Below, in pieces: positions 41,901 through 49,470 of a stretch of DNA of 64,000 nt. Both the position numbers and the translations under genes were made by a program. The stretch's first letter is position 1; every line of letters starts with the position of its first letter. The DNA is from Lepidonotus clava (Eukaryota; Annelida; Polychaeta; Phyllodocida; Polynoidae), in assembly GCA_936440205.1 (NCBI GenBank), contig OW387135.1:35938792-36002791 (forward strand), written 5' to 3'. The notes beneath the pieces are model-generated. The model saw only the letters and a list, made by a program, of their open reading frames with translations, ran no database searches and was not told the DNA's origin.

Positions 41901-44900
41901 ACGGTCAAAACAATACCCATATATGCTGGGTGACGTAGGTGTTTTCTTGGTTAAATAACACAATAAGAGGGTTCGAATGTCATTAAAGTGTTGACTGATT
42001 GACCTAATCTATGCGTGCTGTAACTTTCCCAACTTAATGAGGGACTTCTGTAAACTATTGATAGCTTAATCCATCGTTAATGGTTGATGAATTAACGGTT
42101 GTATAAGACTGATTATTGAGTCACCGAAGACGGCCCTCAGACACCCTGACACTTAAATTACGTGTATTCTTGGCAGGGTTTCATTGACCGTTAATTGAGT
42201 TAGCTTAGACTTAAACACTACATTATACTAAGGTCGGTACTGTTAAGTTCAGTTAGTACTGATGCCTGATGATTACGTACGGCTCTACGTAATCAGATAC
42301 TTCTTAAATTCGTTCCACACTTTGTACTAAAAAGGACGTCTTTTAACTATGTTTAAAGTAATCATGTTGTGGCTACGACGTAAAATCAATGCGTCCCTAG
42401 CATAAGCTTCCTTCATGTGAAAGGTACGTTCAACATGGGACGTCCTTTGATTCTAGAGATGTGGCTGCCCGTTTACCTCGAGACGGGCCGTTTCACTGGT
42501 ACTTATCAGTTTGAAGATATCTTTACGCAAGTCAATATCAATGAAAAAGGTCAAAACGTAAATCCGAAAACCCATTGCTCTAACATAAGATATCTTTTCC
42601 TATATTTAGTAATCTCATTATTCTGGAAACAATAGTCCATCATTGCACTGAAAACCCCATGAATGATGTGCATAATATGCACGCCTAAACCCATGTAAGT
42701 ACATTATAATCCTATATATTGGTATTAATGCATAGATTTAACAATGTGACAAAAAGATGCCTAATGAATTACACATGTTATCTGCCTGTTGGTGAGGACG
42801 CCCGTTGCTCCAGGACTTGTGCCCCGTCGCATAACTGGTCTCGCTGTAGCGAACATTGGCACATTTCAAAAGACCTCTCCCTGTTCAACAGGGAGCGAAT
42901 CCACCTTTCATCCTTACAGGGATGGTTTGACCACCCCTTTTCTTTCATGTCCCGGGGGGACATTTTGGGGTGTTAATTTTAATATTCTGTTTTCAGCAAA
43001 TAATAGCAGTGTCCCTCATCTTATAAAATATATAAGAGGTAAGTGGCGGAAATGTATTTATCAATCAATTAAATTAACTTCAAAGTGTGTGCAAAACCAT
43101 CACAACAGGGACAATTGGCACATTCCAAAAACAAGGAGAGAAAAAAACAGCGAGGAAAAAACTAATCCATCCTTAATCGCTCCCTCTTGCGAGAGTTTGG
43201 TTATGCGATGGGCCACTGGAGACCTTAATCATAAGATGAACTGTGGTCCGTCGCATAACGGGTCTCGCTGTTGCGATGGTTGTCCACCACAGCGAGACCC
43301 CTCCCTGTTCAACAGCGATTGGATCCAACTTTGGCGATAACAGCGATGTTTGTCCACCTGATTTTTTCAATGTAATGGGGGGGCATTTTGGGGTTAGAAT
43401 TTTTACATTCTGCTTTCACTGTATGTTAGATGTGTCCATTGTCTTATGAAATGTACGGGAGGCAAGGGGCGGAAATGCATTTTTCAATAAATTAAATGTG
43501 TTCAAAATGTGTACAAAACCATCGCTGTTGCGAGGATTGGCACATTGAAAACCTTAAGGATATCGCTGTTGCGAGACTTAAATCTAAACCCTCGCTGTGG
43601 TATCGCTGTTGCGAGCGTTTGGTTATGCGACGGAGCACAGTTTCCTGATGGGGTCCATTTATAACCTTGTAATTGTATGCTTGACCATTCTGTTCCTATC
43701 AATACTATTTATTCACAAATTGTAAGGTGTCCAATAGGTTAATATTGCCATTGTACAAGTATTTATTTATGGACCTTTCATGAGCTATAGATTGCTTCCA
43801 CATGAGAATACCCCCATACAGGTCCCAAATGGCCGCTGTTGACCCTGCCCTATGTTTACAGGTAAAGACCCATGTGAGTGCGGGTATCATAAAGGGGAGA
43901 AGGCCTTGTATTAGGTGATTGCAGTGTAGCTTTTCACACAGTTTCATTATACCAGGCAAGCATGTGAAGTTATTATAACATTGCAGCAACATTCTGTTTG
44001 GTTTCTGTACTGGGTCTGGTTACGTTATTTTGATGGCTTCCAATAACGTTGCTGCAACATACTGTTGTGACGTGGCACTGTGACATTATTATAACATTCT
44101 GGTTACGTTCTTCAACCTAATCAGGATGTTCTTATAACGTTCTGTTTTGGTTTCGTCCTAACCTCACCAAAAAATAATGTTGTAATGACGTTCTGATTTG
44201 GTGAGGTTGAAACCTAACCATCAATCACGTAATTGTTACGTGCCATCTTAATACAAAACAGACTGACTAAAAAAGTATAGTTGCAGAACGTTTCTGTTAC
44301 ATCGCACCTTGGCTGGGTATATAGCAACATGTATTGTCTGAGATATAACTTGGCCCCTATAACAACACCCACACATGATGACTGATAAGGCACTGTGCAT
44401 GTATAGAACCTGTTTAGGGGTCATACAAGGACTACTGGACTGGAGAAAACCTACTTAAATTTACTTAGCCATAAGTTGGTGTTAGTCAGAGGTTCATTAG
44501 AATTGAAAATGTAGCATGTAGTTTATGAGTCAAACTGAAATACGCTGTAGATGAATTAGTGATTTAACAAAGTGCTTAAATTATGCAGCATTGCTAAGAA
44601 TGTGATAAAGATTAGATAACTTTAGAGTTTGGCCAGGGTATAGTTTGCCTGCCCCAAGACTTGAAACCGCGGCCCACGGAGACGAACGTGGAAAGTGCAG
44701 CCTCAAGGGTCTCTTGATCTCATTAGATGTAATATTGTATATCAATATTAACCTTTACCTCAAATTGTCGAACAGCAGAAAGGGGCTTTCCACGAACAAA
44801 TTTCTTACCCCCCCCCCCTCCTTGATGTGTACGTACTTAATGGAATGCCCCTAGGTGCATGTACGTACAACGAAAAGAGACCTTTAAAGGGATTAAGAGG

Positions 44901-46055
44901 TGTTTGATCAAAAATAGAAATCCATTACAGATCTCTGAATTAAGTTTAATTGGGTACAATAGACCAAGGAGAATATAATAAAACCAAAAAGAGTATATGT
45001 CACCATGCTTATCTCTGAGTAAATGCCTGAGGAAGGGAGTGGCCTTAACTACAGAAGTCTATGGGAATTACCAAATTTGCCAAACTTACATGTCTCTATG
45101 AGACTCAATATCCATTAGAGCCCAACCAAAACTGATCAAGATGTGCCTTGGGTCCTCCCCGTAACATTTAGAGACCAGAAAAAATATGGGTTACCGATGA
45201 AATAAAACAACCAAAGTCTCTTGAATATTTACGACTGGGTAATTTCAGTACATTCAAGTATAAATCATTTCTTCCTGGCCTTGTTAATTTTTCATCCAGA
45301 GGAGTGATGTTTCATACTCTGAGTGGACTTAGGCATCTACCAATGCCTGATAGTCAGTTTTCAAATTTTGAGAAATTGTATTTTTCTAACCAAGTGGCGC
45401 TAGTGGGCATAGACCAATATACCTTTAAATTTGATATTTTATTGCTACATCTATTTGTTTTATTATTGATATAAGTTCTAATTTAACCAATGCTCATGCC
45501 TAAAAAATTATTTTGAAAATTTAAGGAATTGAAATTTTCACACTAGGGGGTGCTGGTGCAGTTACCTCTTAATCCCTTTAAAGTGAAATTCTTCGTTAGT
45601 TTGGTCTTTCACGGCTCATAACTGTACTAAAAGGCTATGGCTGACACATACATCCAGACAAGTACGATTATTCTCTTATTTACCCATAGGATTTGTCATG
45701 ACAATACCGGCACTGCTTTGTCCACCTCTCGATATAATTAAATCGGCTCAATGTGCACCACTTAATTACTGATATCACTTAAGTGTTGGTACTCACCGTT
45801 TGGAAAGACCCCTCCCCTGGACTGGGAGTGGATGTGGTCGGCGCCCAGCCCCCTGACGGGCCAGCTGTGGGAGGAGGCCCCGCCGAACACCGACCCGTTG
45901 AGGCCGGGCGCCATCCGCCCGGCGGGGGGCCTCAGGCCTGCCCTGGAGGCCGGCGGGGCCGCTGAGGGGGCCGAGGGGGACCAGGAGGTGTTGTTGGCGA
46001 CGAGGGGCCGCGGGGGGCCAACGGTATGCTCCACAACGCGCATCATCATCCCCAT
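2104..46055 (-). CDS. Synaptotagmin-15-like tandem C2 protein, partial (8 exons, 3' end not found)
   Basis: Joining 46055-45797, 25859-25679, 10092-9880, 5078-4939, 3511-3378, 3107-2934, 2665-2545 and 2254-2104 gives 1373 nt, 457 codons plus 2 nt, with no stop. Every internal border is GT-AG and all seven junction phases agree (1,2,2,1,0,0,1). The order is a luminal or extracellular segment (1-87), a transmembrane helix (about 88-115), a basic juxtamembrane stretch starting RKWYG, a Ser/Thr-rich linker to about 235, C2A (about 238-365) and C2B (from about 368, incomplete). As known for the family, such proteins sit in vesicle or plasma membranes and bind phospholipids or trafficking partners. 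From memory, C2A resembles vertebrate SYT15 (LLPDE, then SVY-x-x-D and H-x-LGxV), and so does C2B (a C-x-KT motif after a short strand). SYT17 or SYT14/16 relatives are the main alternative. The closing C2B part, usually ending near a WH motif, should lie below position 1. Confidence 0.88.
2545..2665 (-). CDS. SYT15-like exon 7: start of C2B
   Basis: 121 nt, acceptor GGTTGCCAG, donor GTGAGT, phase 0 in and phase 1 out. It encodes ELADLGLLQLTLTCLPAAEE then VHLTVGSLRNLHKLRLGKRE, which matches the opening strands of a synaptotagmin C2B (E-x-x-DL-x-x-L). No Asp is present where loop 1 calcium ligands would sit. Confidence 0.9.
2934..3107 (-). CDS. SYT15-like exon 6: end of C2A and C2A-C2B linker
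   Basis: 174 nt (58 codons), acceptor GCATTAACAG, donor GTAAGG, phase 0 at both ends. It encodes VSRKEVSKRTVRISVYDIDK, then HTLGHVFVNLQ, the standard C2A finish. Asp326 and Asp328 occupy two loop-3 calcium positions; the final one (Asp238 of SYT1) is not conserved. The exon then gives a linker, RWAQLQRRANRPDQ, leading to C2B. Confidence 0.95.
3378..3511 (-). CDS. SYT15-like exon 5: C2A core with DPFVKV motif
   Basis: 134 nt, acceptor CACCATAG, donor GTGAGT, phase 1 in and phase 0 out. It encodes PRDPFVKVCVLPDEK, then a basic segment with HRRTLDPIFNDSFAFY. These are the C2A hallmarks: an SDPYVK-like turn, a polybasic strand, and the TLDPxFN-xxF-F stretch. Asp274 is one of the five canonical calcium ligands. 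Confidence 0.95.
3512..4938 (-). other. Intron 4-5 of the SYT15-like gene
   Basis: AT-rich, 1427 bases, with proper GT and AG ends. Nothing else recognised. Confidence 0.8.
4939..5078 (-). CDS. SYT15-like exon 4: start of C2A
   Basis: 140 nt, acceptor GTTTTTCTAG, donor GTACAG, phase 2 in and phase 1 out. It encodes an acidic lead (EMEEYGDEG) and the first C2A strands: AVAYSIIYDPNSEKLTVNVI, then KATHLK. Strand pattern and spacing match the start of a synaptotagmin C2A. The Asp normally found in loop 1 shortly after this point is absent. Confidence 0.92.
6666..7071. mobile_element. Foldback-type element rich in CGCGGAC motifs
   Basis: A 10-base direct repeat CGAAACGAGG flanks the block at both ends (6666-6675 and 7062-7071), as a target-site duplication would. 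Just inside, GGAGTGGCTATACGCGCG on the left is mirrored by CGCGCGTATAACTCC on the right. The interior repeats CGCGGAC or GTCCGCG and close variants about ten times in both directions, around a hairpin GGGGGCTTTGCCCCC. No coding capacity seen. Family unknown. Confidence 0.55.
8114..8183. repeat. Imperfect 70-bp palindrome
   Basis: GTGGTAGAGGCATTTTGATA is mirrored by TATCAAAAAATGCCTTTACC-AC around GTATAC, with outer GTTTGT and ACAAAC also pairing. Two small mismatches and a two-base gap. Confidence 0.7.
9880..10092 (-). CDS. SYT15-like exon 3: cytosolic linker
   Basis: 213 nt between acceptor TTGCCGCAG and donor GTAAGT, phase 2 in and phase 2 out. The 70 full codons begin SNTPDSMRRSKTNLMRS and continue with Ser, Thr, Glu and Asp-rich low-complexity sequence, then NQHHLVGVNQQSEAY. 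It forms the disordered linker between membrane and C2A. RRSKT and SMRRS look like basophilic kinase sites, an inference from motif only. The first methionine could start a soluble isoform if an internal promoter is used. Confidence 0.88.
11150..11580. promoter_or_regulatory. CpG-rich island with ETS and YY1-like words, candidate internal promoter
   Basis: Very CpG-rich against AT-rich intron sequence. ACCGGAAGT (11302-11310) is a perfect ETS site, followed by AGAGGGCGCT. GCCGCCATATTGGA (about 11360-11373) is the reverse of a YY1-like ATGGCGGC site. ETS plus YY1 is typical of TATA-less CpG promoters. The island is 1.1 kb upstream of exon 3 of the minus-strand gene, so it could drive a short isoform. 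Confidence 0.35.
12192..12223 (+). repeat. TTTG/TTGG tetranucleotide run
   Basis: TTTGTTTGTTTGTTGG followed by (TTGG)n. It may be the tail of an (AACC)n-type SINE lying on the other strand. Confidence 0.6.
12281..12780 (+). repeat. Degenerate repeat cluster, AGTAGTATATGGAAA family
   Basis: Four related units start at 12281, 12371, 12481 and 12703. Each has AGTAGTTTAT or a variant, then RGAAATGGRA, and two keep GATTCTTGTTGCGT-like ends. Related units occur at 24851, 25101, 46732 and 46774. Confidence 0.45.
22650..22865. promoter_or_regulatory. Cluster of E-boxes and GAGCWGCTC words, candidate enhancer
   Basis: Three GAGCWGCTC palindromes (22657, 22680, 22851) and two CACGTG E-boxes 14 bases apart (22801 and 22815) fall within about 200 bases of GC-rich DNA in intron 2. 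The first two palindromes can pair as an imperfect hairpin. A regulatory role is inferred from motif density only. Confidence 0.35.
24771..25200 (+). repeat. Degenerate repeat cluster, AGTAGTATATGGAAA family
   Basis: Clear units at 24851 (AAGTAGTATATGGAAAATGG, ending near GCTTGTTGCGTA) and 25101 (AGTAGTATATGGAAAGAGTA, ending near CTTGTCGCATA). The interval also holds further TTGTCGC and GCGACAAG words and a (TA)n run at 24999-25023. Confidence 0.45.
25679..25859 (-). CDS. SYT15-like exon 2: transmembrane helix and basic juxtamembrane region
   Basis: 181 nt with acceptor CCCTTACAG and donor GTGAGC, entering in phase 1 and leaving in phase 2. It encodes GIGLVLGLALGAAAGG followed by LLLIMAVLAVLL, a 28-residue uncharged helix with GxxxG-like small residues, then RKWYGTRQKAG as a positive-inside stop-transfer, then DMDDRTTIASSRS. 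This is the usual synaptotagmin arrangement of one N-terminal helix with the C2 domains in the cytosol. The exon is strongly GC-rich against AT-rich surroundings, which fits coding constraint. No cysteine cluster for palmitoylation is visible next to the helix, unlike many synaptotagmins. Confidence 0.9.
26030..26090. mobile_element. Fragment of the GGGGCC-ended family
   Basis: GATGCGTACTTAATGGAAGG followed by CCCC matches the right end of the short element at 44.8 kb. Only one end is clear. Confidence 0.35.
28502..28532 (-). repeat. Poly-T run, possible retroelement tail on the minus strand
   Basis: About 20 T followed by ATTTATTTA. On the minus strand this is an A-rich tail of the kind left by LINE or SINE insertion, but no body is recognisable next to it. 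Confidence 0.4.
30025..30870. repeat. Pair of inverted repeats about 60 bp long
   Basis: The arm at 30025-30090 (CTTGCATTTGGGATGCTTTA ... GGGCTTATTGTCAT) is the inverse of the arm at 30816-30870, apart from an insertion of about ten bases and few mismatches. They may be ends of an 850-bp element or two unrelated insertions of one repeat. Confidence 0.5.
32957..32990. repeat. (TA)17 microsatellite
   Basis: Seventeen AT/TA dinucleotides without interruption. Shorter (TA)n runs occur at 9771-9787, 24999-25023 and 36417-36431. Confidence 0.95.
34495..35343. mobile_element. Outer inverted-repeat element (MITE) carrying a tandem duplication
   Basis: The ends are perfect inverted repeats: CTAGTTGCCAATCACTTTG at 34497 and its reverse complement ending at 35341, both extended by two more pairing bases. 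Inside is a duplicated unit of about 95 bases that begins CTCTTCTGATAGATCTTTA and contains CCACAGTTTGTAAT. The second unit is split by another element. Non-coding, non-autonomous; family not recognised. Confidence 0.7.
34643..35243. mobile_element. Inner MITE, Harbinger-like, inserted into the outer element
   Basis: 601 bp with inverted ends TGCCCTGTTTCCACCAA and TTGGTGGAAACAGGACA, flanked by a TTA duplication (34640-34642 and 35244-35246). The intact sister unit of the host element reads ATCTTTAGGAT with one TTA, which is the paralogous empty site. A 3-bp TWA target fits PIF/Harbinger. The interior has five near-copies of ACACGATTTTAC and many ATCGTCC/GGACGAT words on both strands. Confidence 0.72.
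37434..37465 (+). repeat. (CCA)n-rich microsatellite
   Basis: ACCACCACCACCACAACTAC run giving Thr-rich or Pro-rich chance frames. Confidence 0.8.
40930..41480 (+). repeat. 21-bp minisatellite
   Basis: Units of the type CACTCACACAGACGTATGAA(T), drifting in sequence, repeat about 25 times. The 21-base period keeps all reading frames open for stretches, which gives heptad-like spurious peptides such as HRRMNHL. It lies in intron 1 of the minus-strand gene. Confidence 0.85.
42819..43218. mobile_element. MITE copy A, CGTCGCATAAC ends
   Basis: Left end GTGCCCCGTCGCATAAC, then a CTCGC word; right end GGTTATGCGATGGGCCAC as its imperfect inverse, with GCGAGAG just inside. The interior aligns along its length with the neighbouring copy: TTCAACAG, a GGGGG-CATTTTGGGG run, GGCGGAAATG, and CAAAACCATC. 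No coding capacity of its own. Confidence 0.65.
43239..43643. mobile_element. MITE copy B, CGTCGCATAAC ends
   Basis: Ends AACTGTGGTCCGTCGCATAA and the inverse TTATGCGACGGAGCACAGTT agree closely over about 20 bases. It is the same family and orientation as the copy about 20 bases to the left. It carries repeated CGCTGTTGCGAG words near both ends, more regular than in the other copy. Confidence 0.7.
44775..44853. mobile_element. Short element with AGGGGCWTTCCA ends
   Basis: AGGGGCTTTCCACGAAC on the left is mirrored by TACTTAATGGAATGCCCCT on the right around a C-run. Its right end matches a fragment near 26074, and both resemble the ends of the element at 52748. Probably a deleted copy of the same family. 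Confidence 0.4.
44882..45583. mobile_element. 702-bp element with perfect 20-bp inverted ends
   Basis: CTTTAAAGGGATTAAGAGGT at the left end and its exact reverse complement at 45564-45583. The interior is AT-rich and without a long reading frame. No clear target duplication is visible. Reads as a non-autonomous DNA transposon of unknown family. Confidence 0.62.
45797..46055 (-). CDS. SYT15-like exon 1: N-terminal luminal/extracellular segment
   Basis: GC-rich exon of 86 codons plus 1 nt, ending AAC-G before the donor GTGAGT, which leaves phase 1. The next exon begins in phase 1, so the join restores Gly and runs straight into the membrane helix. I start at the first in-frame ATG (MGMMMRVVEH), which follows an in-frame TAG at 46194-46196. 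The frame stays open between them, so an extra spliced 5' exon is possible; a candidate acceptor TTTCTTCAG ends at 46203. The segment is rich in Pro, Ser, Gly and Ala and has sequons at Asn21 or Asn22 (NNTS) and Asn53 (NGS), which suits a short glycosylated luminal domain. Vertebrate SYT15, as I remember it, has almost no sequence ahead of its helix, so this is longer than usual. The exon itself is well supported by phase; the start codon is less certain. Confidence 0.68.
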
Positions 46056-46377
46056 ACTACAACTGGGCTCGGCGCCGCACCGCGCGGGGGTCCTAGTCCT
46101 GTGCCGCGCCGCGTGGCACGTGCCGCGTGAGGAGGGCGGCGCGGGGCGGTAACGTGGGGGCCATGCCACAGAAGGGAGCAGAGGGGACCACCGCTACTGC
46201 ACCTGAAGAAAGGAGTCTGCACTAGCTGAGGGTAGTAACTGTTGTTGGAGCCCCTTTTGGTTGTTGTGACGCCCGCTCGACTTTGTCCCTCACCGTCGGT
46301 GCACGCGTGTCTTGCCGCGCGCCTTCCCGCGCCCAGTTTGAAGCTGGGGGTTGGCCCAGCCCCGCTCCAGCAGGCTG

Positions 46378-46440
46378 CAGATGTAACAGCAGCAGCAGGG
46401 CCAGCAGTAGGAGTAGCGTTAACAGCAGCAGCAGGCGGCC
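46378..46440 (+). repeat. CAG/GCA trinucleotide-rich tract
   Basis: AGCAGCAGCAGGGCCAGCAG and similar runs, just upstream of exon 1 of the minus-strand gene. On the minus strand it reads as a leucine run in one frame. Confidence 0.75.
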
Positions 46441-46467
46441 CGAGTCAGGACACGGCCATTTATTATA
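46438..46467 (-). promoter_or_regulatory. TATA-like word upstream of SYT15-like exon 1
   Basis: On the minus strand CCCTATAATAAATGG lies about 400 bases upstream of the chosen start codon, in the GC-rich block that continues into exon 1. No strong initiator is seen at the expected distance, so this is weak support for the transcription start. Confidence 0.22.
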
Positions 46468-46973
46468 GGGGAGAACATTGGGTGAAATCTTCGGTGCAAC
46501 AAAGACTTGCCTTTTCACAATAAGATCTTGCACATAGTTCTGGATAGGCCTATGTTTCTCTCGACCCCCTGGTTACTACCGAAACTATAAGGATATTGTG
46601 ATCTTGTTTAGTTATGCGCACGTGTACAGTGCACACATTATGAGTCATTGAATACATTATTTCACATCGGGCGAGAGTGAGTGATCGTTCAAGGTGTGAG
46701 CCCTATCGAGTCAACTTGGATTACTTCTGTAAGTAGTATATCAAAAAGGTGCACTGGCTCTGGTTGGGGACAAAGTAGTATAGGAAAAGGGGACTTCTAA
46801 ACATGCAGGAGATCGTATTGATAAGAAAGAATAAAATATATAAAATTCCACAGAAAAACAGACCTTTTATGCCCTTAATAAAACCTTAATTGCGGGACTA
46901 CAGTAGCACGAAGGAGACCTATTCATAAACACCCTTGGACAACAAAACAATCAACCAGCACTTCTGTCCATAC

Positions 46974-47024
46974 GTGTATAGAGAACCTATGAACAATAAT
47001 ATTGTTCATAGGTTCTCTATACAC
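46974..47024. repeat. 51-bp near-perfect palindrome
   Basis: Two 25-base arms with a single central base pair without mismatch; each arm begins GTGTATAGAGAACCTATGAA when read inward. It would extrude as a tight hairpin. No larger element is seen around it. Confidence 0.9.
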
Positions 47025-47728
47025 TATACATGAGGTGGTTTTGAACTTGTCGATAAACCTTGCTATTAGTGTATAATGAGAGAAAAATAAAATACTCATC
47101 TGAAATGTCATGTTATCATTTTCAGATAATTGCTGCAAGGGAAGGCACAATAAAGGTACACAAAGAGCTTAATGATTTAGTATATATAACATTGCTCTCA
47201 TCCCTCCATTCATTGTGTATAAGGTGTTGCCCTTTTTGAAATACATGTAATTTGATGTAGTGATATTTATTATGGTGCTTTTTTCTGCTCATAGCTGCTC
47301 CTTTTAATTCAAACAGTATGTCTTCAGCTGTTGATGTCAGCTAAGAAAACCAAGGTGTTATATGCTTACCCCATAGTTTACATATTCTATCTGCAGTAGT
47401 ACTACACGTAGAAAGCATTGACCCGCATATACACCAACCTAATCTGATCGGCTGATTGTTGGGTGAAGTTTCTTAGCAGCTTTACCAAAAATACACTTTC
47501 CTTTTCAATGTTGATACGAGTTGAAAGAATTTAAATTTTGTGGTTTGCAATTTAGACGATGAAAGACAAACACTGCTACCTAAAAAATACCCTTTAATAC
47601 TCAAGGTAGGGTAGCATGTTTGACATGACACCCTCCAGGGCGGCCCACCCCCTCTAAGTAAGGATCCCCTCCAGGAGAAGGATCGATGACTCCGACGACT
47701 GCCTGTTGATCACCCAGCCTCCCTTCAC

Positions 47729-47746
47729 GGCCACCAGAGGGCAGTG
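47729..47746 (+). promoter_or_regulatory. CTCF-like binding motif
   Basis: GGCCACCAGAGGGCAGTG matches the conserved CTCF core (CCASYAGRKGGCRS) at every key position. It lies 1.7 kb upstream of the first exon of the synaptotagmin-like gene. Occupancy cannot be judged from sequence. Confidence 0.5.
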
Positions 47747-48881
47747 AGAATAATGTTAGGCTCACTGAACACACCACATTATGGAGCACCATCCAACGTC
47801 ATATCAGTCTGTAAATTCATGATACCACGATCACAAAAACCAGGATACCTTACAACGAATTCATCTGTCTCCACAGTATCCGTTAACTATGGTTTCCCAA
47901 ACTTTGCAAATCTATTTTCTTATATCCGATTATATTCATAAGAGAGATAGAGGGTCAAAGGTAGAACTGTTTGTTTTGAACCGTTTTGGTGACAATACAA
48001 CTACCCTTCGACAACTACTCCTGAGACAACTTTCCCTTAAACAACTGCATTTCTGCAATTTTACCTTTCGTATTTCACATAACCTAGTCGTTGTTTATAG
48101 AAGGAGTTCGAAAACAGTAACTTACAGATCGATAGATATAGGAGATGTGGCTGCACATCAATAAAATCGTTATCCATGTTATTTCAATAATTTAACCTGG
48201 CCTCCAGTGCCTTATTCGATACCCCCACTGTTTGTGCGCCATCAGACAGATTGACCCTGGAGCTGAGTGTGACACTGACAGCCCGCTCAGACGCACTCAC
48301 ATTGAGAAGGTCGTTTTTCTAAGAACGGGTTGGCAGTGTTTAGTTAACTTTACAGTTCAAAAGTCTGATTATTTGATCGATGGGCTCTGTCAGTCACGCA
48401 CACAAACAAATGCGTCTGGAAAAGTTTAAAGAATGAAGAGGGGCCTGAAGTAGTGGATTAGTCTCAGCCTTTTTTTCAAGGCAGCGTAAGCTTTTCGTCT
48501 ATTGCAATAATACCTTCCCAGTTTAGGATGTTTCACAACTTAACCCGTGGCGTTTCTTTACTGTAGCATAAGTAATTGTTATTTACAGTAAAGTCTGATG
48601 GCTCAAATCCAAGGATAAGTATGTATAGATGAGTAAGGGATAATAACATGCAAAGTCATAATAGAAATAATTGTTAACTGATACATATATAGACCTGATA
48701 GATGGTTTTCAATGGTAGCCTGCTCCGCTTGCAAATACTATAAGATTCTCCACTATTGATCAATATTTACAGTACAAAAAACAACGTGAATGTTTCCAAA
48801 TTTCAAAATAGATACAAATGAGTATTAGTATTGAAGTTATTCAGTCTTTATAGCCACATAGCATCCGTGAACCTAAGTTAG

Positions 48882-48898
48882 GCGCCACCAGGCGGTGA
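48882..48898 (+). promoter_or_regulatory. CTCF-like binding motif (weaker)
   Basis: GCGCCACCAGGCGGTGA keeps CCACCAG and the GGCGG-type second half, with a mismatch in the AGGGGGC core. It is in the same orientation as the stronger motif 1.1 kb away. Confidence 0.3.
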
Positions 48899-49470
48899 AG
48901 TGAAGAATCGCCCGTTCTGACCTTTGCCCCCACCCAGGGCTCATGAGACTCACCCACCCTTCCCACCGGAAGTTGCCACCAGACGCACGCTGTCAGGAGG
49001 CAATACAGTAAATTTCCCCGGGGGCCTGAGGCTGGTTTGCTAGTGCCGAGTTAGAGGCGGGGACTAGGTTCTGGGTACACCGGGCCGGCCGGTGTTGACC
49101 AAAGGGCTAATCAAGCGAAAACCGAGCCAAATTTAGGCCTCAGTTGGCTCAATGTCGGGGGCGGATCCCACACCAGGTGGGGTGAGTGTGCAGGTGTGGC
49201 GGGCGGGGCACGGGAGGTGTTTTGCGGCTATGGCTCTTACCGCCCACTTGCCAGTCAAGGGGTTGTTGTTTGCAAAGGGTGCAACAATAGACGTCAAAGC
49301 AGATGTTTCATTTATCAAACACATGGGCAGATACCCAAGTTTTAGCACCTAAATTAGCTCACATCACACTATCGGTTCGTTTCATTCTCCTAAATATTAG
49401 ATGTTTTACACATGTTGTTTGTGGGATCACCGGTGATATCAAAGGCTTGCAATACTAACTCTGACAACAG

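Larger units (their letters stand above)
25860..45796 (-). other. Intron 1-2 of the SYT15-like gene
   Basis: 19.9 kb. Contains the inverted pair at 30.0/30.8 kb, a GC-rich patch at 31.8 kb with an E2F-like TTTTGGCGGGAA, and the nested MITEs at 34.5 kb. Further on are the minisatellite at 40.9 kb, the MITE pair at 42.8 kb, ACGTT-rich repetitive sequence at 44.0-44.3 kb and the 702-bp element. No coding exon recognised. Confidence 0.7.

Noticed and set aside
42789-43340. 183-codon plus-strand frame.
   Set aside because: Lies wholly across the two adjacent MITE copies; not a transposase.
44000-44300. ACGTT/AACGT-rich stretch that may be an old interspersed repeat.
   Set aside because: Words are similar but too degenerate to define borders or a unit.
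46222-46533. Minus-strand frame with a leucine run (RLLLLLTLLLLLALLLLLHL) that looks like a signal peptide, with a donor-like GTGAGG after it.
   Set aside because: The leucines come from a CAG-rich microsatellite, and no acceptor in the right phase joins it to exon 1. It may be 5' untranslated sequence.
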